Part shown: piece after piece, positions 17,662 to 27,900 of the stretch | How the letters are laid out: every line of letters begins with the position of its first letter | Numbering within the stretch: position 1 is the first letter of the stretch | Origin: Paludibacteraceae bacterium | Lineage (GTDB): Bacteria > Bacteroidota > Bacteroidia > Bacteroidales > Paludibacteraceae | DNA length: 55,902 nt | NCBI GenBank assembly: GCA_905235225.1 | Contig: CAJOKE010000006.1 | Location: 1 to 55,902, forward strand | Reading direction: 5' to 3' | Position numbers and translations under genes: made by a program | The notes under the pieces: model-generated | Seen by the model: the letters and a program-made list of their open reading frames with translations, nothing else | Told to the model about the DNA's origin: nothing | Database searches by the model: none

Positions 17662-19435
17662 CAATAAACCGCCATATGAACGACTGATAGACTGGCGGGA
17701 AAAGCATATCAGCGAAAAACAGCTGATTCTGTTTCTCAGTTTCGTTGTCGGTGCCTTATCCGCACTCGCGGCATTTATCCTCAAATCTTTTATCCATCTT
17801 ATTCAGTATTTTATTGAACACTACCTTATTGCGGGCGGACATCCGTTTTGGTATCTGGTATGTCCGATGATAGGTATTGCGTTGGCGGCTTTATTCGTCC
17901 ATTATATTGTCAAGGACGATATATCACATGGTATAACGAAAATATTGTATGCCATCTCGCAACGCAAATCCATTATCAAAGCCCACAACATGTGGACATC
18001 CATCATCGGGTCGGGATTGACCATCGGTTTCGGTGGTTCCGTCGGTGCCGAAGCACCGATTGTGCTTACAGGAGCAGCGATTGGCAGCAATCTTGCTAAA
18101 TTCTTCCGCCTTGACCAAAAGACGATGATGCTGATGATCGGCTGCGGCGCAGCCGGTGCAATTGGCGGAATCTTTGAGGCACCAATCGCCGGACTTGTAT
18201 TCACGCTGGAAGTGCTGATGATGGATTTGACTATGGCGTCGGTGGCACCGCTCTTGATATCATCGGTGACGGCAACTACGATTTCCTATTTTTTTAACGG
18301 CACCGATCCGATGTTCATGCTCAAAACGATTGAACCGTTTGCCATTACACGTATTCCATGGTATATTACCCTTGGTATAATCTGTGGATTTGCGTCCCTT
18401 TATTTCACGCGCGGGATGAATTTCCTGGAACAATGGTTCAAACGGAATGTGCAGTCGCTGGGATTGAAGATTTTGGTCGGTGGCATAACATTGGGCATTC
18501 TCATTTTCCTCTTCCCCCCCTTATACGGAGAAGGATATGATGTCATTACCGACCTTATAAACGGAGAATCAAGCAGTGTTTTAACCAATAGCCCGTTTGC
18601 CAAACTCGGTTCTGCCAATTGGGTGATTCTCACCTACTTTGGTTTTATTATCTTGCTGAAGATTGTTGCCTCGGTTGCCACCAACGGCGGTGGCGGTGTC
18701 GGGGGCATCTTCGCACCCTCGTTATTCATGGGGGCACTGGTCGGTTTTGTGACCGCCCGCATCATGAATCTGCTCGGTATTGCAGTGCCGGAAAGCAACT
18801 TTGCACTCATCGGCATGGCGGGGCTGATGTCCGGCGTGATGCACGCGCCGCTGACCGGCATTTTCCTGATAGCCGAATTAACCGATGGTTACCATCTTTT
18901 CCTTCCATTGATGATGGTTTCCGTTTCCTCATACCTTATTATCAAATTGTTCGAACCGCACAGTCTGTACGCCATGCGGTTAGCTCAGAAAGGCGAATTG
19001 CTTACCCATAACAAGGACCGCTCCATTTTGACGCTACTGAAGATGGACAATGTTTTAGAAACAGATTTAACCATCGTTTCTCCCGAAATGAAATTGGGCG
19101 AACTGGTGAAGTGTATCGCAGCCAGCCGGCGAAATATATTCCCTGTCGTGGACAGCAACGGCGTTCTAAAAGGAATACTTTTGCTTGACGAAGTAAGGAA
19201 TATCATGTTCCAACCACGGTTGTATAAACGCTTTACCGTCAGTGACTTAATGAACTCACCACAGGCCGTTCTGTATAACGATATGCCGATGGAAAAAGTG
19301 ATGGAAATCTTTGAAGACACAGGCGCATGGAATCTCCCCGTAGTCGATCGCAAAAAGAAATATCTCGGCTTTGTCAGCAAATCCAAGATATTCGAATCAT
19401 ACAGGCACGTACTTGTGCATTTCTCTGAAGAATAA
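17654..19435 (+). CDS. ClC-family chloride channel/transporter with CBS domains
   Basis: The 593-residue protein has a ClC membrane core (about 20-440) with the selectivity motifs GSVGAEAP (128-135, containing the gating glutamate E133), [16 protein letters not shown] and a final helix region. The C-terminal 130 residues form a pair of CBS domains ([30 protein letters not shown] and [25 protein letters not shown]), which bind adenine nucleotides and usually regulate transport. The start ATG lies inside the end of obgE, so the two are translationally coupled. Whether it is a channel or a Cl/H exchanger is not decided by the motifs. Confidence 0.92.
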   Translation: MNSNKPPYERLIDWREKHISEKQLILFLSFVVGALSALAAFILKSFIHLIQYFIEHYLIAGGHPFWYLVCPMIGIALAALFVHYIVKDDISHGITKILYAISQRKSIIKAHNMWTSIIGSGLTIGFGGSVGAEAPIVLTGAAIGSNLAKFFRLDQKTMMLMIGCGAAGAIGGIFEAPIAGLVFTLEVLMMDLTMASVAPLLISSVTATTISYFFNGTDPMFMLKTIEPFAITRIPWYITLGIICGFASLYFTRGMNFLEQWFKRNVQSLGLKILVGGITLGILIFLFPPLYGEGYDVITDLINGESSSVLTNSPFAKLGSANWVILTYFGFIILLKIVASVATNGGGGVGGIFAPSLFMGALVGFVTARIMNLLGIAVPESNFALIGMAGLMSGVMHAPLTGIFLIAELTDGYHLFLPLMMVSVSSYLIIKLFEPHSLYAMRLAQKGELLTHNKDRSILTLLKMDNVLETDLTIVSPEMKLGELVKCIAASRRNIFPVVDSNGVLKGILLLDEVRNIMFQPRLYKRFTVSDLMNSPQAVLYNDMPMEKVMEIFEDTGAWNLPVVDRKKKYLGFVSKSKIFESYRHVLVHFSEE

Positions 19436-19443
19436 GTTTACAC

Positions 19444-19611
19444 TTATGCACGGAACTGTTGCGCCGCAGCACCCAGTTGTAATTCACAAAAGTCCAGCAA
19501 TTCCTTTGCCTCTTTTGCCTTGGTTTTATAAACATCCATGCTGAGTGCTTCAGATTGCTCCAATTCCTTTACAATCGCCTCTACACGTGCTATCGCTTCA
19601 TCGTATGTCAT
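19444..19611 (-). CDS. xseB: Exodeoxyribonuclease VII small subunit
   Basis: This 55-residue gene matches the XseB pattern: MTYDEAIARVEAIVKELEQ, a short turn, then a second helix KAKEAKELLDFCELQLGAA. XseB subunits coat the large subunit XseA of the nuclease that degrades single-stranded DNA to oligonucleotides. The ATG at 19611 overlaps the last 14 bp of the radical SAM gene, so it is the last gene of that unit. No xseA lies in this window, which is unusual because the two genes are often adjacent. The full length fits the short end of the family. Confidence 0.85.
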   Translation of the reverse strand: MTYDEAIARVEAIVKELEQSEALSMDVYKTKAKEAKELLDFCELQLGAAAQQFRA

Positions 19612-20635
19612 AATTCAATGCGTTTTGTAGTCCTTTATTTATGATGGCACATTGCTGTTCACTACACCATATACTTTTCCATATTTGACGACCGATATGG
19701 GTGCGATGCGCGAATTGTGCATAATCTTCCGTACCGTACTTTAGTTCCGATTGATTAAACGATTGCTTACTGATATAATGATATGTAAACCCGGACAATA
19801 AGCGGCTGCGATAACTACCTTTTTCCGTATGAGCAAAATGGTCAATATGTATCTGCTCGGGAAAAAGAACTGTTATTCCCTTTTGACGGCAGCGTTCACT
19901 TAAGGGACGAATGATAGTATCCAATGACTCCGAGACATGGCTCAAATCAAAGTTACTGTACTTCGAATCTCCGATTTCCCGAACCGGTCGCAACTGTAAC
20001 TGATTTATCGGGAAATCACCAAACAACGTATCAAAATCTACCAATTCGTCTACATTGTCGGCATTCATAGTATAGTTGATACGCACGTTAAGTCCCGAAT
20101 AAGATTGCTTCACTTCCTTAATCACTTGCAGCAACTCTACAAATGCTTCGTATTTGCTGGTCGGTCCCATTAAACGTTCATAAGTATCCTTGTGAACGCC
20201 ATGTAAAGAAATGGTCAGTTCGTTTAATCCGGCTGCCGCCATACGGCTCAATGTCTCTTTTGTCAATAAAACGCCGTTCGTTGTCAATGATATATAAGGT
20301 ACACCATACGTTTTCCCTGATTCGATCAAATGCACGCTTCCCTCAATATCCAATGTCGGTTCGGCACCGCATCCAATCTGCAACTTCAACGTTCTTTTGA
20401 ACAGGCTTTTAGCAACCGCATCCAATTGCTCCGTTGTCATCCTGCCTCGTTTCTCACGCCGGACATCGGGATTGCTGAAATAACACATCTGACAACTATA
20501 ATTGCAACCAAGTATCGGGTCTATAAAAACACCTATGTATCGTTTTCCTAACACATGAACACCCCATAATCCCAACAATTGAAACCGGGGATTTTTAATG
20601 CGGTTAACTATTTTTAGCAAACGATAAATATTCAT
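19598..20635 (-). CDS. Radical SAM protein
   Basis: The 345-residue protein has the radical SAM cluster motif CNYSCQMC (Cx3Cx2C) near residue 44, then GAEPTLD in place of the usual GGEP, the strand ISLTTNGVLLT and ELTISLHGVHKDTYERLMG. The C-terminus has two more cysteines (WCSEQQC) that could hold a second cluster or be a short SPASM-like end. The chemistry is not predictable from sequence. It directly follows a sugar transferase (2-bp gap) and overlaps xseB. The neighbourhood hints at polysaccharide or lipid-linked sugar modification, as an inference only. Confidence 0.8.
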   Translation of the reverse strand: MNIYRLLKIVNRIKNPRFQLLGLWGVHVLGKRYIGVFIDPILGCNYSCQMCYFSNPDVRREKRGRMTTEQLDAVAKSLFKRTLKLQIGCGAEPTLDIEGSVHLIESGKTYGVPYISLTTNGVLLTKETLSRMAAAGLNELTISLHGVHKDTYERLMGPTSKYEAFVELLQVIKEVKQSYSGLNVRINYTMNADNVDELVDFDTLFGDFPINQLQLRPVREIGDSKYSNFDLSHVSESLDTIIRPLSERCRQKGITVLFPEQIHIDHFAHTEKGSYRSRLLSGFTYHYISKQSFNQSELKYGTEDYAQFAHRTHIGRQIWKSIWCSEQQCAIINKGLQNALNYDIR

Positions 20636-20637
20636 TT

Positions 20638-21876
20638 CTATTGTCCCTTCCCGTCAATAATCACGCCGACAGTACGCAGCAGTATCTTCAAATCCAATAC
20701 CAGAGACATATTTTCGGTATAGGTTATGTCATACATCAGCCGCTGAAGCATCTTATCCATCGTATCGGTATAACCCACTTTGACAGGTCCCCAGCTTGTC
20801 AGTCCCGGACGTACCTTGTACAACAAACAATAGTAAGGTGCCTTTTCCATAATCTGTGCCACAAAATACGGACGCTCCGGTCTGGGACCGACGATAGACA
20901 TTTCGCCACGCATAATATTCCAGAACTGCGGCAGCTCATCCAAACGATATTTGCGTAAAAACCTTCCTACCCTCGTTACACGGCTGTCATCCTTGTGCGT
21001 CAAATGCGGTCCGTCTGATTCCGCACCGACGAACATGCTGCGGAATTTGACAATATTAAACAGCCTTCCATATAATCCCACCCGTTGCTGTTTATAAAAA
21101 ACCGGACCCGGACTATCTATTTTAACAGCCAGTGCAATCAATATAAATACCGGCAGCAGGATTACCAGCATTATGGCGGAAACAACAAAATCAAATGTAC
21201 GTTTCACCACCAGTTCCCAGTCAGCCATAGCCGGTTCACTGACAACAATCAAGGGAGACCTGTCGATATGAATTATCCGCGCCGCACCTGTAAAAACATC
21301 CAATAAGCGAGGTTCTACCATGATCTCTTTCCCCGCCAGAAACAAATCTTTAATCTGCCGGTATAGTTCATGCTCCGTCATACCATCGGATATTTTCACA
21401 ATCACCTGCTCACGTCTGAAACGCTTTTGGACAAAGAAATACAATATCAGACGGGGAATGAGAACCACCACGAACTGGAAAGCCCAAAGTACTCCGACAG
21501 ATTTATAATAGCGGATGAAATCGATGGTTTTGACATCATCCATAATAATCAACAGGAATGCACCGCATGCTATTATTACCGCCCCCGTCAAGGTTGACCA
21601 GATAACGGAACTCAGCTTATGTTTGCCCGGACGCAAATAATAACCGAGGAAATAATAAACCAGCACACAACCGAGAGGATATAACAGGAACGGATAATAA
21701 CTGCTGGATACGGAGAAGTTGAATGCAGGAGCAAAAAAAGTATCAAAATCCGTCACACGTTCATCCAATACCATCCAACGGAAATACAGAAACGCAAACC
21801 AAACAACTTCCGCACTGAACGCATCCGCCAGTATATACAGCACCTTGAGTAATATATTTTTAACTTTTGCCGACAC
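20638..21876 (-). CDS. Polyprenyl-phosphate sugar-1-phosphate transferase
   Basis: The 412-residue protein has four or five N-terminal transmembrane helices (to about 135), a soluble linker, and a C-terminal bacterial sugar-transferase domain from about 218: VKRTFDFVVSAIMLVILLPV, then KFRSM, RLDELPQFWNIMRGEMSIVGPRPE, and GLTSWGP. This is the WcaJ/PssY-type enzyme that starts exopolysaccharide or O-antigen synthesis by moving a sugar-1-phosphate to undecaprenyl phosphate. The start codon is GTG and its G is also the last base of the upstream TAG stop, indicating coupling with the tsaC-like gene. No other glycan cluster genes are next to it. Confidence 0.9.
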   Translation of the reverse strand: MSAKVKNILLKVLYILADAFSAEVVWFAFLYFRWMVLDERVTDFDTFFAPAFNFSVSSSYYPFLLYPLGCVLVYYFLGYYLRPGKHKLSSVIWSTLTGAVIIACGAFLLIIMDDVKTIDFIRYYKSVGVLWAFQFVVVLIPRLILYFFVQKRFRREQVIVKISDGMTEHELYRQIKDLFLAGKEIMVEPRLLDVFTGAARIIHIDRSPLIVVSEPAMADWELVVKRTFDFVVSAIMLVILLPVFILIALAVKIDSPGPVFYKQQRVGLYGRLFNIVKFRSMFVGAESDGPHLTHKDDSRVTRVGRFLRKYRLDELPQFWNIMRGEMSIVGPRPERPYFVAQIMEKAPYYCLLYKVRPGLTSWGPVKVGYTDTMDKMLQRLMYDITYTENMSLVLDLKILLRTVGVIIDGKGQ

Positions 21877-22463
21877 TAATTCCTTATTATATTAAAGGTG
21901 TTGTCCAAATTGATTTTGATTATCGCGGATGGTTGCTTGGGGGTATTGTCGTCACGGCGGTAGCGGCACACATAATCGACGCTTTCCACTATCTGTTGCG
22001 AAATCCGGCTGAATGTAGGCGCAGACGGTTCGCCGCTGATATTGGCACTGGTGGACACCAACGGTTTCCCCAATCCCCTGCATAACGCCTGTGAAAAAGC
22101 CTCGCTTGAAATACGGATTCCGATACTTCCATCCTCGGCTATCAACTCCGGAGCAACGCCGCCGGCATTCGGATAAATAATGGTCATCGGGCAACCTGTA
22201 TCGGTTGCCTCCAACAACGATAATGCAGCATCCGGTACATCTACATATCTGCCGAGTTCATCCGCCGAAGCCAATAACACCAGCATTGCCTTGCTGTCTG
22301 CACGATGTTTGATTTCATATATCCGACGAACGGCGGCACTGTTGGTGGCGTCACAACCGATGCCCCAAACCGTGTCAGTGGGATACAAGATTACACCGCC
22401 CTTACGCAGTACACGTAACGCCTCTTGCAAATCAGTCTTGTCATATGTCAAACTATCTTTCAT
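21876..22463 (-). CDS. L-threonylcarbamoyladenylate synthase (TsaC/Sua5/YciO family)
   Basis: The 195-residue protein has the YrdC fold with the family motif GGVILYPTDTVWGIGCDATN at about 19-38, KHRADSKAMLVLLA, and PLVSTSANISGEPS. TsaC makes threonylcarbamoyl-AMP from threonine, bicarbonate and ATP for t6A37 in ANN-decoding tRNAs. It lacks the Sua5 C-terminal domain. YciO paralogues look similar, so the exact member is not certain. It is first in the unit with the sugar transferase, radical SAM gene and xseB, with promoter at 22499-22506. Confidence 0.85.
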   Translation of the reverse strand: MKDSLTYDKTDLQEALRVLRKGGVILYPTDTVWGIGCDATNSAAVRRIYEIKHRADSKAMLVLLASADELGRYVDVPDAALSLLEATDTGCPMTIIYPNAGGVAPELIAEDGSIGIRISSEAFSQALCRGLGKPLVSTSANISGEPSAPTFSRISQQIVESVDYVCRYRRDDNTPKQPSAIIKINLDNTFNIIRN

Positions 22464-22498
22464 AAACCTATGAAAAACATTCTATACCATTTGGGACG

Positions 22499-22506
22499 CA
22501 AAAGTA
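22499..22506 (-). promoter_or_regulatory. -7 element of the tsaC-like unit
   Basis: The minus strand reads TACTTTTGCGT, 36 bp before the ATG at 22463. It lies just downstream of the terminator of the small transcript described at 22530-22602. Confidence 0.55.
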
Positions 22507-22521
22507 CAAAAAAATTCCCGA

Positions 22522-22593
22522 TTATACAAGAAAAAAAAGAAGGATTGTCATCACGACAACCCAATCTTTACTTAACCTTAAATCTAATACCAT
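22522..22593 (-). CDS. Possible 23-residue leader peptide
   Basis: Within the small transcript an ATG lies about 8 nt after the expected transcription start. It opens a 23-codon frame with a charged N-terminus (VLDLRLSKDW) and a hydrophobic end (VVVMTILLFFLV). The frame runs through the terminator hairpin, so it might be a small membrane peptide or an accident. I give it low confidence. Confidence 0.2.
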   Translation of the reverse strand: MVLDLRLSKDWVVVMTILLFFLV

Positions 22594-22602
22594 GAAAAAC
22601 AC
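22530..22602 (-). ncRNA. Candidate small RNA or leader transcript
   Basis: On the minus strand a -7 element (TACTTTTGCAC) precedes about 70 bp that end in a GC-rich hairpin and a run of eight T. Promoter and terminator are perfectly spaced for a free-standing ~75-nt RNA. The interior contains the plain segment GGTATTAGATTTAAGG. The cassette ends before the separate tsaC promoter, so it is not simply that gene's leader. No Rfam family is assigned here. Confidence 0.45.
22533..22562 (-). terminator. Terminator of the small minus-strand transcript
   Basis: The stem GGGTTGTC / GACAATCC (one mismatch) with a 5-nt loop is followed on the minus strand by TTCTTTTTTTT. Confidence 0.6.
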
Positions 22603-22606
22603 GGTG

Positions 22607-22614
22607 CAAAAGTA
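22607..22614 (-). promoter_or_regulatory. -7 element of the small transcript
   Basis: The minus strand reads GCAGTACTTTTGCACC, the consensus TAnnTTTG form. Confidence 0.5.
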
Positions 22615-22760
22615 CTGCTTTTTTTTTATCCCGCAAAATAATTCCATGAAAAAATATGTTTTATAACATGTTTTTCTCCATTTTGTCACATCGGAATTAC
22701 AAAAAAAGCGATTTTTCCCGTTTTTTTGCTTACAAATTTGGCAGATTGAAAAAAAAGCAC

Positions 22761-22768
22761 TACCTTTG
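22761..22768 (+). promoter_or_regulatory. -7 element of pckA
   Basis: TACCTTTG followed by TAGTC, 64 bp before the ATG, with a TTTGG-type -33 element upstream at 22737-22741. Confidence 0.6.
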
Positions 22769-22831
22769 TAGTCGTTAAAATAGGCTAACATAAGCCAACC
22801 TAATTGTAATCAACTTAAAATTATATATATT

Positions 22832-24556
22832 ATGGCAACAAAAAAATTGGATTTAACACAGTACGGGATTACCGGAACGACCGAAATCGTTTATAACCCG
22901 TCGTATGAAACCCTCTTTGAAGAGGAGATGAAACCCGAACTTGAAGGTTTTGACAAAGGTCAGTTAACCGAACTGGGTGCTGTTAATGTTATGACCGGTG
23001 TCTATACCGGACGTTCTCCCAAGGACAAATTCATCGTTTTGGACGAAAACTCGAAAGACACTGTTTGGTGGACTTCCGACGAGTACAAAAACGACAACAA
23101 GAAATGCTCAGAAGAATCATGGGCAGCTCTCAAAGAAATTGCCAAAAAGGAATTATCTAACAAAAAATTGTACGTTGTAGACGGTTTCTGCGGTGCCAAC
23201 AAAGACACACGTATGGCTGTCCGCTTCATTATGGAAGTAGCATGGCAGGCACACTTTGTTCGCAACATGTTCATCAAACCCACAGAAGAGGAACTCAAGA
23301 ACTTCAAACCCGATTTCGTTGTTTACAACGCTTCAAAGGCTAAAGTAGAGAACTACAAAGAACTCGGTCTCAATTCCGAAACGGCTGTTGTGTTCAACAT
23401 CACTTCACGCGAGCAGGTAATTATCAACACTTGGTACGGCGGCGAAATGAAGAAAGGTATGTTCTCCATGATGAACTACTATCTGCCGCTGAAAGGTATT
23501 GCAGCCATGCACTGCTCTGCCAACACCGATATGGACGGTAAGAACACCGCCATCTTCTTCGGTCTATCCGGCACAGGTAAAACAACTCTGTCCACCGACC
23601 CGAAACGTCTGCTGATCGGCGATGACGAACACGGATGGGATGACAATGGCGTATTTAACTTCGAGGGTGGCTGCTATGCCAAGGTTATCAAGCTTGACAA
23701 AGAATCCGAACCTGATATCTATAACGCTATCCGCCGTAACGCCCTTCTGGAGAACGTAACCGTTGACAAGGACGGTAAGATTGACTTTGACGACAAGTCC
23801 GTTACAGAGAATACCCGCGTTTCCTATCCTATCGACCACATCGAGAAGATTGTAAAACCGATTTCCGCAGGTCCTGCTGCCAAGAATGTAATCTTCCTTT
23901 CTGCTGACGCTTTCGGCGTACTGCCTCCTGTTTCCATCCTGACTCCGGAGCAAACGAAGTACTATTTTCTGAGCGGTTTCACGGCTAAACTTGCCGGAAC
24001 AGAGCGCGGAATCACAGAACCGACTCCGACCTTCTCCGCATGCTTCGGACAGGCTTTCCTTGAGTTGCATCCGACTAAATATGCTGAGGAATTGGTTAAA
24101 CGCATGGAGCAATCCGGTGCAAAGGCATACCTCGTTAATACAGGTTGGAACGGTACCGGCAAACGTATCTCTATACGCGACACCCGTGGTATCATTGACG
24201 CAATTCTTGACGGTTCAATCCTCAAAGCCGAGACCAAGAAGATTCCTTACTTCAACTTCGAAGTTCCGACTTCACTGCCGGGTGTTGATCCGAACATCCT
24301 TGATCCTCGCGACACCTATAAAGATGCCGCTGAGTGGGAGGCAAAAGCTAAAGACCTCGCAGCACGCTTCATTAAGAACTTCGTGAAATACGAAGGCAAT
24401 GCAGCCGGTAAGGCACTTGTTCCCGCCGGTCCGCAACTGCCTGCAGAGGCTCCCAAAGCAGAAGCACCCAAAGCAGAAGCTCCTAAGGCTGAGGCTCCCA
24501 AGGCTGAACCCGAAAAGAAAGCTTGCTGGTTCAAACGCCTCTTCGGCTGCAAATAA
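22832..24556 (+). CDS. pckA: Phosphoenolpyruvate carboxykinase (ATP) with C-terminal tail
   Basis: The 574-residue enzyme interconverts oxaloacetate + ATP and PEP + CO2 + ADP. The kinase loop GLSGTGKTT is at 244-252, the oxaloacetate-side motif TGRSPKDKF near 59-67, and the metal-binding HCSAN near 227. The catalytic core ends near 535. After it comes a tail found in no PckA I know: four tandem APKAE pentads in a row, then [15 protein letters not shown], with two cysteines around an amphipathic aromatic/basic patch. The tail is in frame, has the same base composition as the gene and is followed by a strong terminator, so it is not a sequencing slip. It may be an anchor or interaction tag; that is inference. 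Confidence 0.95.
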   Translation: MATKKLDLTQYGITGTTEIVYNPSYETLFEEEMKPELEGFDKGQLTELGAVNVMTGVYTGRSPKDKFIVLDENSKDTVWWTSDEYKNDNKKCSEESWAALKEIAKKELSNKKLYVVDGFCGANKDTRMAVRFIMEVAWQAHFVRNMFIKPTEEELKNFKPDFVVYNASKAKVENYKELGLNSETAVVFNITSREQVIINTWYGGEMKKGMFSMMNYYLPLKGIAAMHCSANTDMDGKNTAIFFGLSGTGKTTLSTDPKRLLIGDDEHGWDDNGVFNFEGGCYAKVIKLDKESEPDIYNAIRRNALLENVTVDKDGKIDFDDKSVTENTRVSYPIDHIEKIVKPISAGPAAKNVIFLSADAFGVLPPVSILTPEQTKYYFLSGFTAKLAGTERGITEPTPTFSACFGQAFLELHPTKYAEELVKRMEQSGAKAYLVNTGWNGTGKRISIRDTRGIIDAILDGSILKAETKKIPYFNFEVPTSLPGVDPNILDPRDTYKDAAEWEAKAKDLAARFIKNFVKYEGNAAGKALVPAGPQLPAEAPKAEAPKAEAPKAEAPKAEPEKKACWFKRLFGCK

Positions 24557-24581
24557 GTCATTCGCAGAATTGTATAAATAC

Positions 24582-24620
24582 GAGGGTGTGTCAAAAAAGT
24601 TGGCACTCCCTCTTTTTTTT
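24582..24620 (+). terminator. pckA terminator
   Basis: A 13-bp stem with one mismatch (GAGGGTGTGTCAA / TTGGCACTCCCTC), 5-nt loop and a TTTTTTTT tail. Confidence 0.75.
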
Positions 24621-24654
24621 GTGCAAACGGAACACGAGCGGCACAGTAAAAATA

Positions 24655-24800
24655 TGTTAAATTTTCAAAAAAAAGCAGGTCAAACGATACACTAAAAGGG
24701 GGTTTGTATTATCTTTGCAGAAAATTTCGTCCGCTGGTGAATTTATTCGGTCGTAAGTTTCCCGTAACCGTCCCGTAAGCGAGTCGTAAGCGAGTCGTAA
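24655..24800 (+). repeat. Family A 146-bp repeat, copy 1, with 11-nt array
   Basis: The element begins TGTTAAATTTTC, contains the -7 promoter TATCTTTGCAG at 24710-24720, and ends with five CGTAA units at 24752, 24763, 24774, 24785 and 24796, spaced exactly 11 nt. Unit tails are GTTTCC, CCGTCC, GCGAGT and GCGAGT. A copy at 36453-36598 has the same length and differs at four positions by my reading. The identity ends immediately after the fifth CGTAA, so the array defines the right border. The neighbouring genes of the two copies are unrelated. Confidence 0.9.
24710..24717 (+). promoter_or_regulatory. -7 element inside family A copy 1
   Basis: TATCTTTG followed by CAG. The expected TTG-type -33 element is not obvious. 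Transcription from here would run through the 11-nt array. Confidence 0.5.
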
Positions 24801-24856
24801 GTTCATCTTATCATTTTCCCATTTTTTCATCTTTTCATTTACATTTTTACAATTTA

Positions 24857-24888
24857 TTTGTATATATCATTTTTTTGTTGTACCTTTG
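24857..24888 (+). promoter_or_regulatory. Promoter of the secreted multidomain protein
   Basis: TTTG at 24857-24860 and TACCTTTG at 24881-24888, 20 bp apart; the ATG is 31 bp downstream. Confidence 0.6.
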
Positions 24889-24918
24889 CCACAAATTCAC
24901 TATTAATCAGATTTCCTT

Positions 24919-27900
24919 ATGAAAAAACTATTCCCCCTGATCATTGTTTTTATTTATTTGATCCCGGTACATGCCAATGTCATTCTCAAGGAGAATTTTA
25001 ACCGCGAAGTCGGTCAACTCAGCCAAGGTTCGATGCAAAGCGACATGAAAACAGACATCGCCAATTGGTGGTTTACGACAAACACGGAGTCCTACATCCA
25101 AGTGGTGGATACCAACCTGACCCACAGCGGCTATCAGACCGAGGCGTCCGGCAAAGCAATTCGTTTCGCAGGCAATTCCAATAAAGATGTTCGTGCGTTC
25201 AACACCATAAACGCGCAGTCGGGTAACAGCATCTACTACAGCCTGCTGCTCAATGTCCATACGCCAAAGAACAGCGATAGCAAAGATTATATTGTTGCCC
25301 TGCTGCAAAACAGTTCGACCACTGCCAAAGACAACTTCGCACAACTCCGTATTGTCAGCAACGCAGGCCGTACCGGCTACCGATTGGGAATATCCAAAGC
25401 CAATGAGTCGTGGATACGCTATAACTCGGAAGACTTACAATGCAATACGACCTATCTGGTCGTTGTCCGCTATGACTTTGTGGATGGCGACAAGAATGAT
25501 GTGGTCAGCCTCTGGATCAATCCGACCAAAGTCGGCGAAGCAACTCCTACTATTGTTTGCGCGCAAGACAGTATCAACAGCAATACCAGTGCCAATATGG
25601 CAGCCGGCGGCAAGGATGATGCCGAAAATATGAACATGATTTATCTTCGCCCGAGTACTAACACCCCCACTTCCGCCACTATTGATGAATTACGCATCAC
25701 CACCAAATGGGCAGAACTGTTTGAATCGGGAAGTGACTCTCACGATCCCGCAATCGGTATCAACACAACGGCTAACTTCGGTATCGTATATGCCGGAGAA
25801 AAGGCAGAAATGACGCTGAACCTCACTGCGGAGAATCTGACCGAAGACCTGACCCTTTCACACACCAATACGGAATTATCCCTTTCGGCAAACACCATAG
25901 CCAAGGCTGTTGCCATGGCGGGAACAACCCTCAAACTGACCCTGAACCCCAAAACGGCAGGGTCGCAGACTGACAAAATAACCATTACATCCGGCTCATA
26001 TTCCATCGAAGTCAATGTGTCATGGATAACAGCTCCCGTCACCGAATGCGCCACCGTAGCAGCACTGAAAAAAGCAGCCTTTGAAGCGGAAAAAGCAGGC
26101 GTGGACACATTGCTCCGCTACACCGGCACTGCCACCGTCACACGCGATACACTCGGCGAGTTCTATATCCAAGACAACTCCGGTGCCATCAAAATCACCG
26201 ATAACAAGATATGGCAGGATGTCAAAGTCGGCGACAACATAACAATCTTCCGGGCTATCAACGGCAGTTCGGTTAACAATATCATGCCGCTTATTGCCCA
26301 GTCCGCCCCTAAAATCCTTTCCTCGGGCAACCAAGTGACACCGCAAACCGTATCCTTATCGGCTCTGCAGGCATCACCACTGGATTATTTGCTCGAATTG
26401 GTAACAATAGAGTCCGTCGCAATTGACAATACGGCAGGCACGTTCTCCGCCGGCAATTACACGATTATACAAGGGGACAAGTCTGCGACATTGAAGATTG
26501 AAATGGGAATCGGCATAACCGGCACCGCTATTCCCGAACAAGCCAATATCACCGGCTTCAGCTTCAATTCAAGCGGATCCGTCATTGTTCCGCGAGGACC
26601 AAAAGACATTGTCAACAAAAGCAACAAACTGCTCCAAAACGGTGGATTCGAGCAATTCACCACCAATGTGGTAAACGGCTTAACCACAGCCGAATACTCC
26701 TTCTGGGCATTCTCAGGTGGCGGGTGGGCTTTAACCACTGAAACACAAGATGTTGTAGAAGGCAATAATGCACTCAAAACGACAAGCGAATTCAAGATTA
26801 ACGGCAACCTCTACCAATCCATCGATGTGACGGATTATAATACAGGGGATGAATTCGAACTTCGTATTCGTTATAAAGTACTCACTCCCAAAGGGGACAA
26901 CACCCTGGCTCTTGCTTCCTATTGGGCATCGGTAAAAGATGGCGAACTGAACGATGACGCCGACAAACTGAAAGTGGCGATTCCTAACTCTGACCAATGG
27001 CAGACACTCACCATCCGGACCAAGAAACCCGAGAAAGCGACGAAGTTTGAACTCTACATCGCTGTTGCAGCCAAGGCTATCGTCCTGTTTGATGACTTTG
27101 CCTTCAACTATATCGAGCCGACCGCTTATTTCAGTGTAACACCCGAGAAAGTCTCCAATGTACAGGCAAACATCAATGAAGAAGTGACCGTCGCTACCTT
27201 TACCGTTCGCCAGAAGGGTCTGAAACAACCCGTACAGCTTGGGCTCGGCGGGGAACACAAGAATATGTTCAAGTTAGAGAAAACATCCGTCACGGCTGCC
27301 GAAGAAACCGTCAAAGTCACTTATGCCCCGACTGTGGTCGGACACCATACTGCCATGCTGTCCGTTTATAATGACGAGAGTCCCGAAATCAGTCTCAACA
27401 ACCGTACCATTGCGCTGTCCGGCACAGCAGTTGACCCAACCAAGAAACCGAGTATCTCTATCAACCCCACATCGCTGCCGGCATTCAGCTGCACCGCTAA
27501 AAAAGAAGTGAACGCTACCATCAAAGTGAACAGCATGAACTGCACCGACTACGTTTATGCGACTATTGCCAACACAAAGGGACATGCCTTCAGCATTGAC
27601 GCCAGCATGCTCAGCAGAAATATCGAAACACAGACTATAGTAACCTTTTCACCGCTTGAAGAAGGGGAATATGCTGCCACCATCACTTGGAAAACCGAAG
27701 GCGGGGAACCTGTTACACTTGACGTGTCCGGAACTGCCACACCCGCGGGTCCCGAAGACATAGACTATGCCACTGACTTTGTATGGAATACAGGCACCCC
27801 GCTGGATATCATGGAAGAGGGATTCAATAATGCACCGGACTTCCACAATAAGACTCTCAAAGTAAATGATTGGCAGAATGTTGTGACTAAAGGTGACCGC

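Larger units (their letters stand above)
22464..22831. other. Intergenic region between tsaC-like gene and pckA
   Basis: This 368-bp gap holds, from left to right, the tsaC promoter (minus), a complete small transcription cassette on the minus strand, an AT-rich stretch, and the pckA promoter on the plus strand. No longer ORF is credible. Confidence 0.5.
24557..24918. other. Intergenic region with family A repeat
   Basis: This 362-bp gap holds the pckA terminator, the first full family A repeat with its own promoter, a T/C-rich stretch (24800-24870) and the promoter of the secreted-protein gene. No gene is seen in it. Confidence 0.5.

Noticed and set aside
24316..24606. Minus-strand ORF with repeated ALGAS
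   Set aside because: It is the antisense shadow of the APKAE repeats of pckA.
24582..24612. GAGGGTGTGTCAA as an insertion-sequence end
   Set aside because: The segment pairs with TTGGCACTCCCTC as a terminator hairpin, and no second end or transposase is present.
24752..24800. 11-nt arrays as a CRISPR array
   Set aside because: Units are directly abutting 11-mers without spacers and there are no cas genes; CRISPR repeats are much longer and separated by unique spacers.
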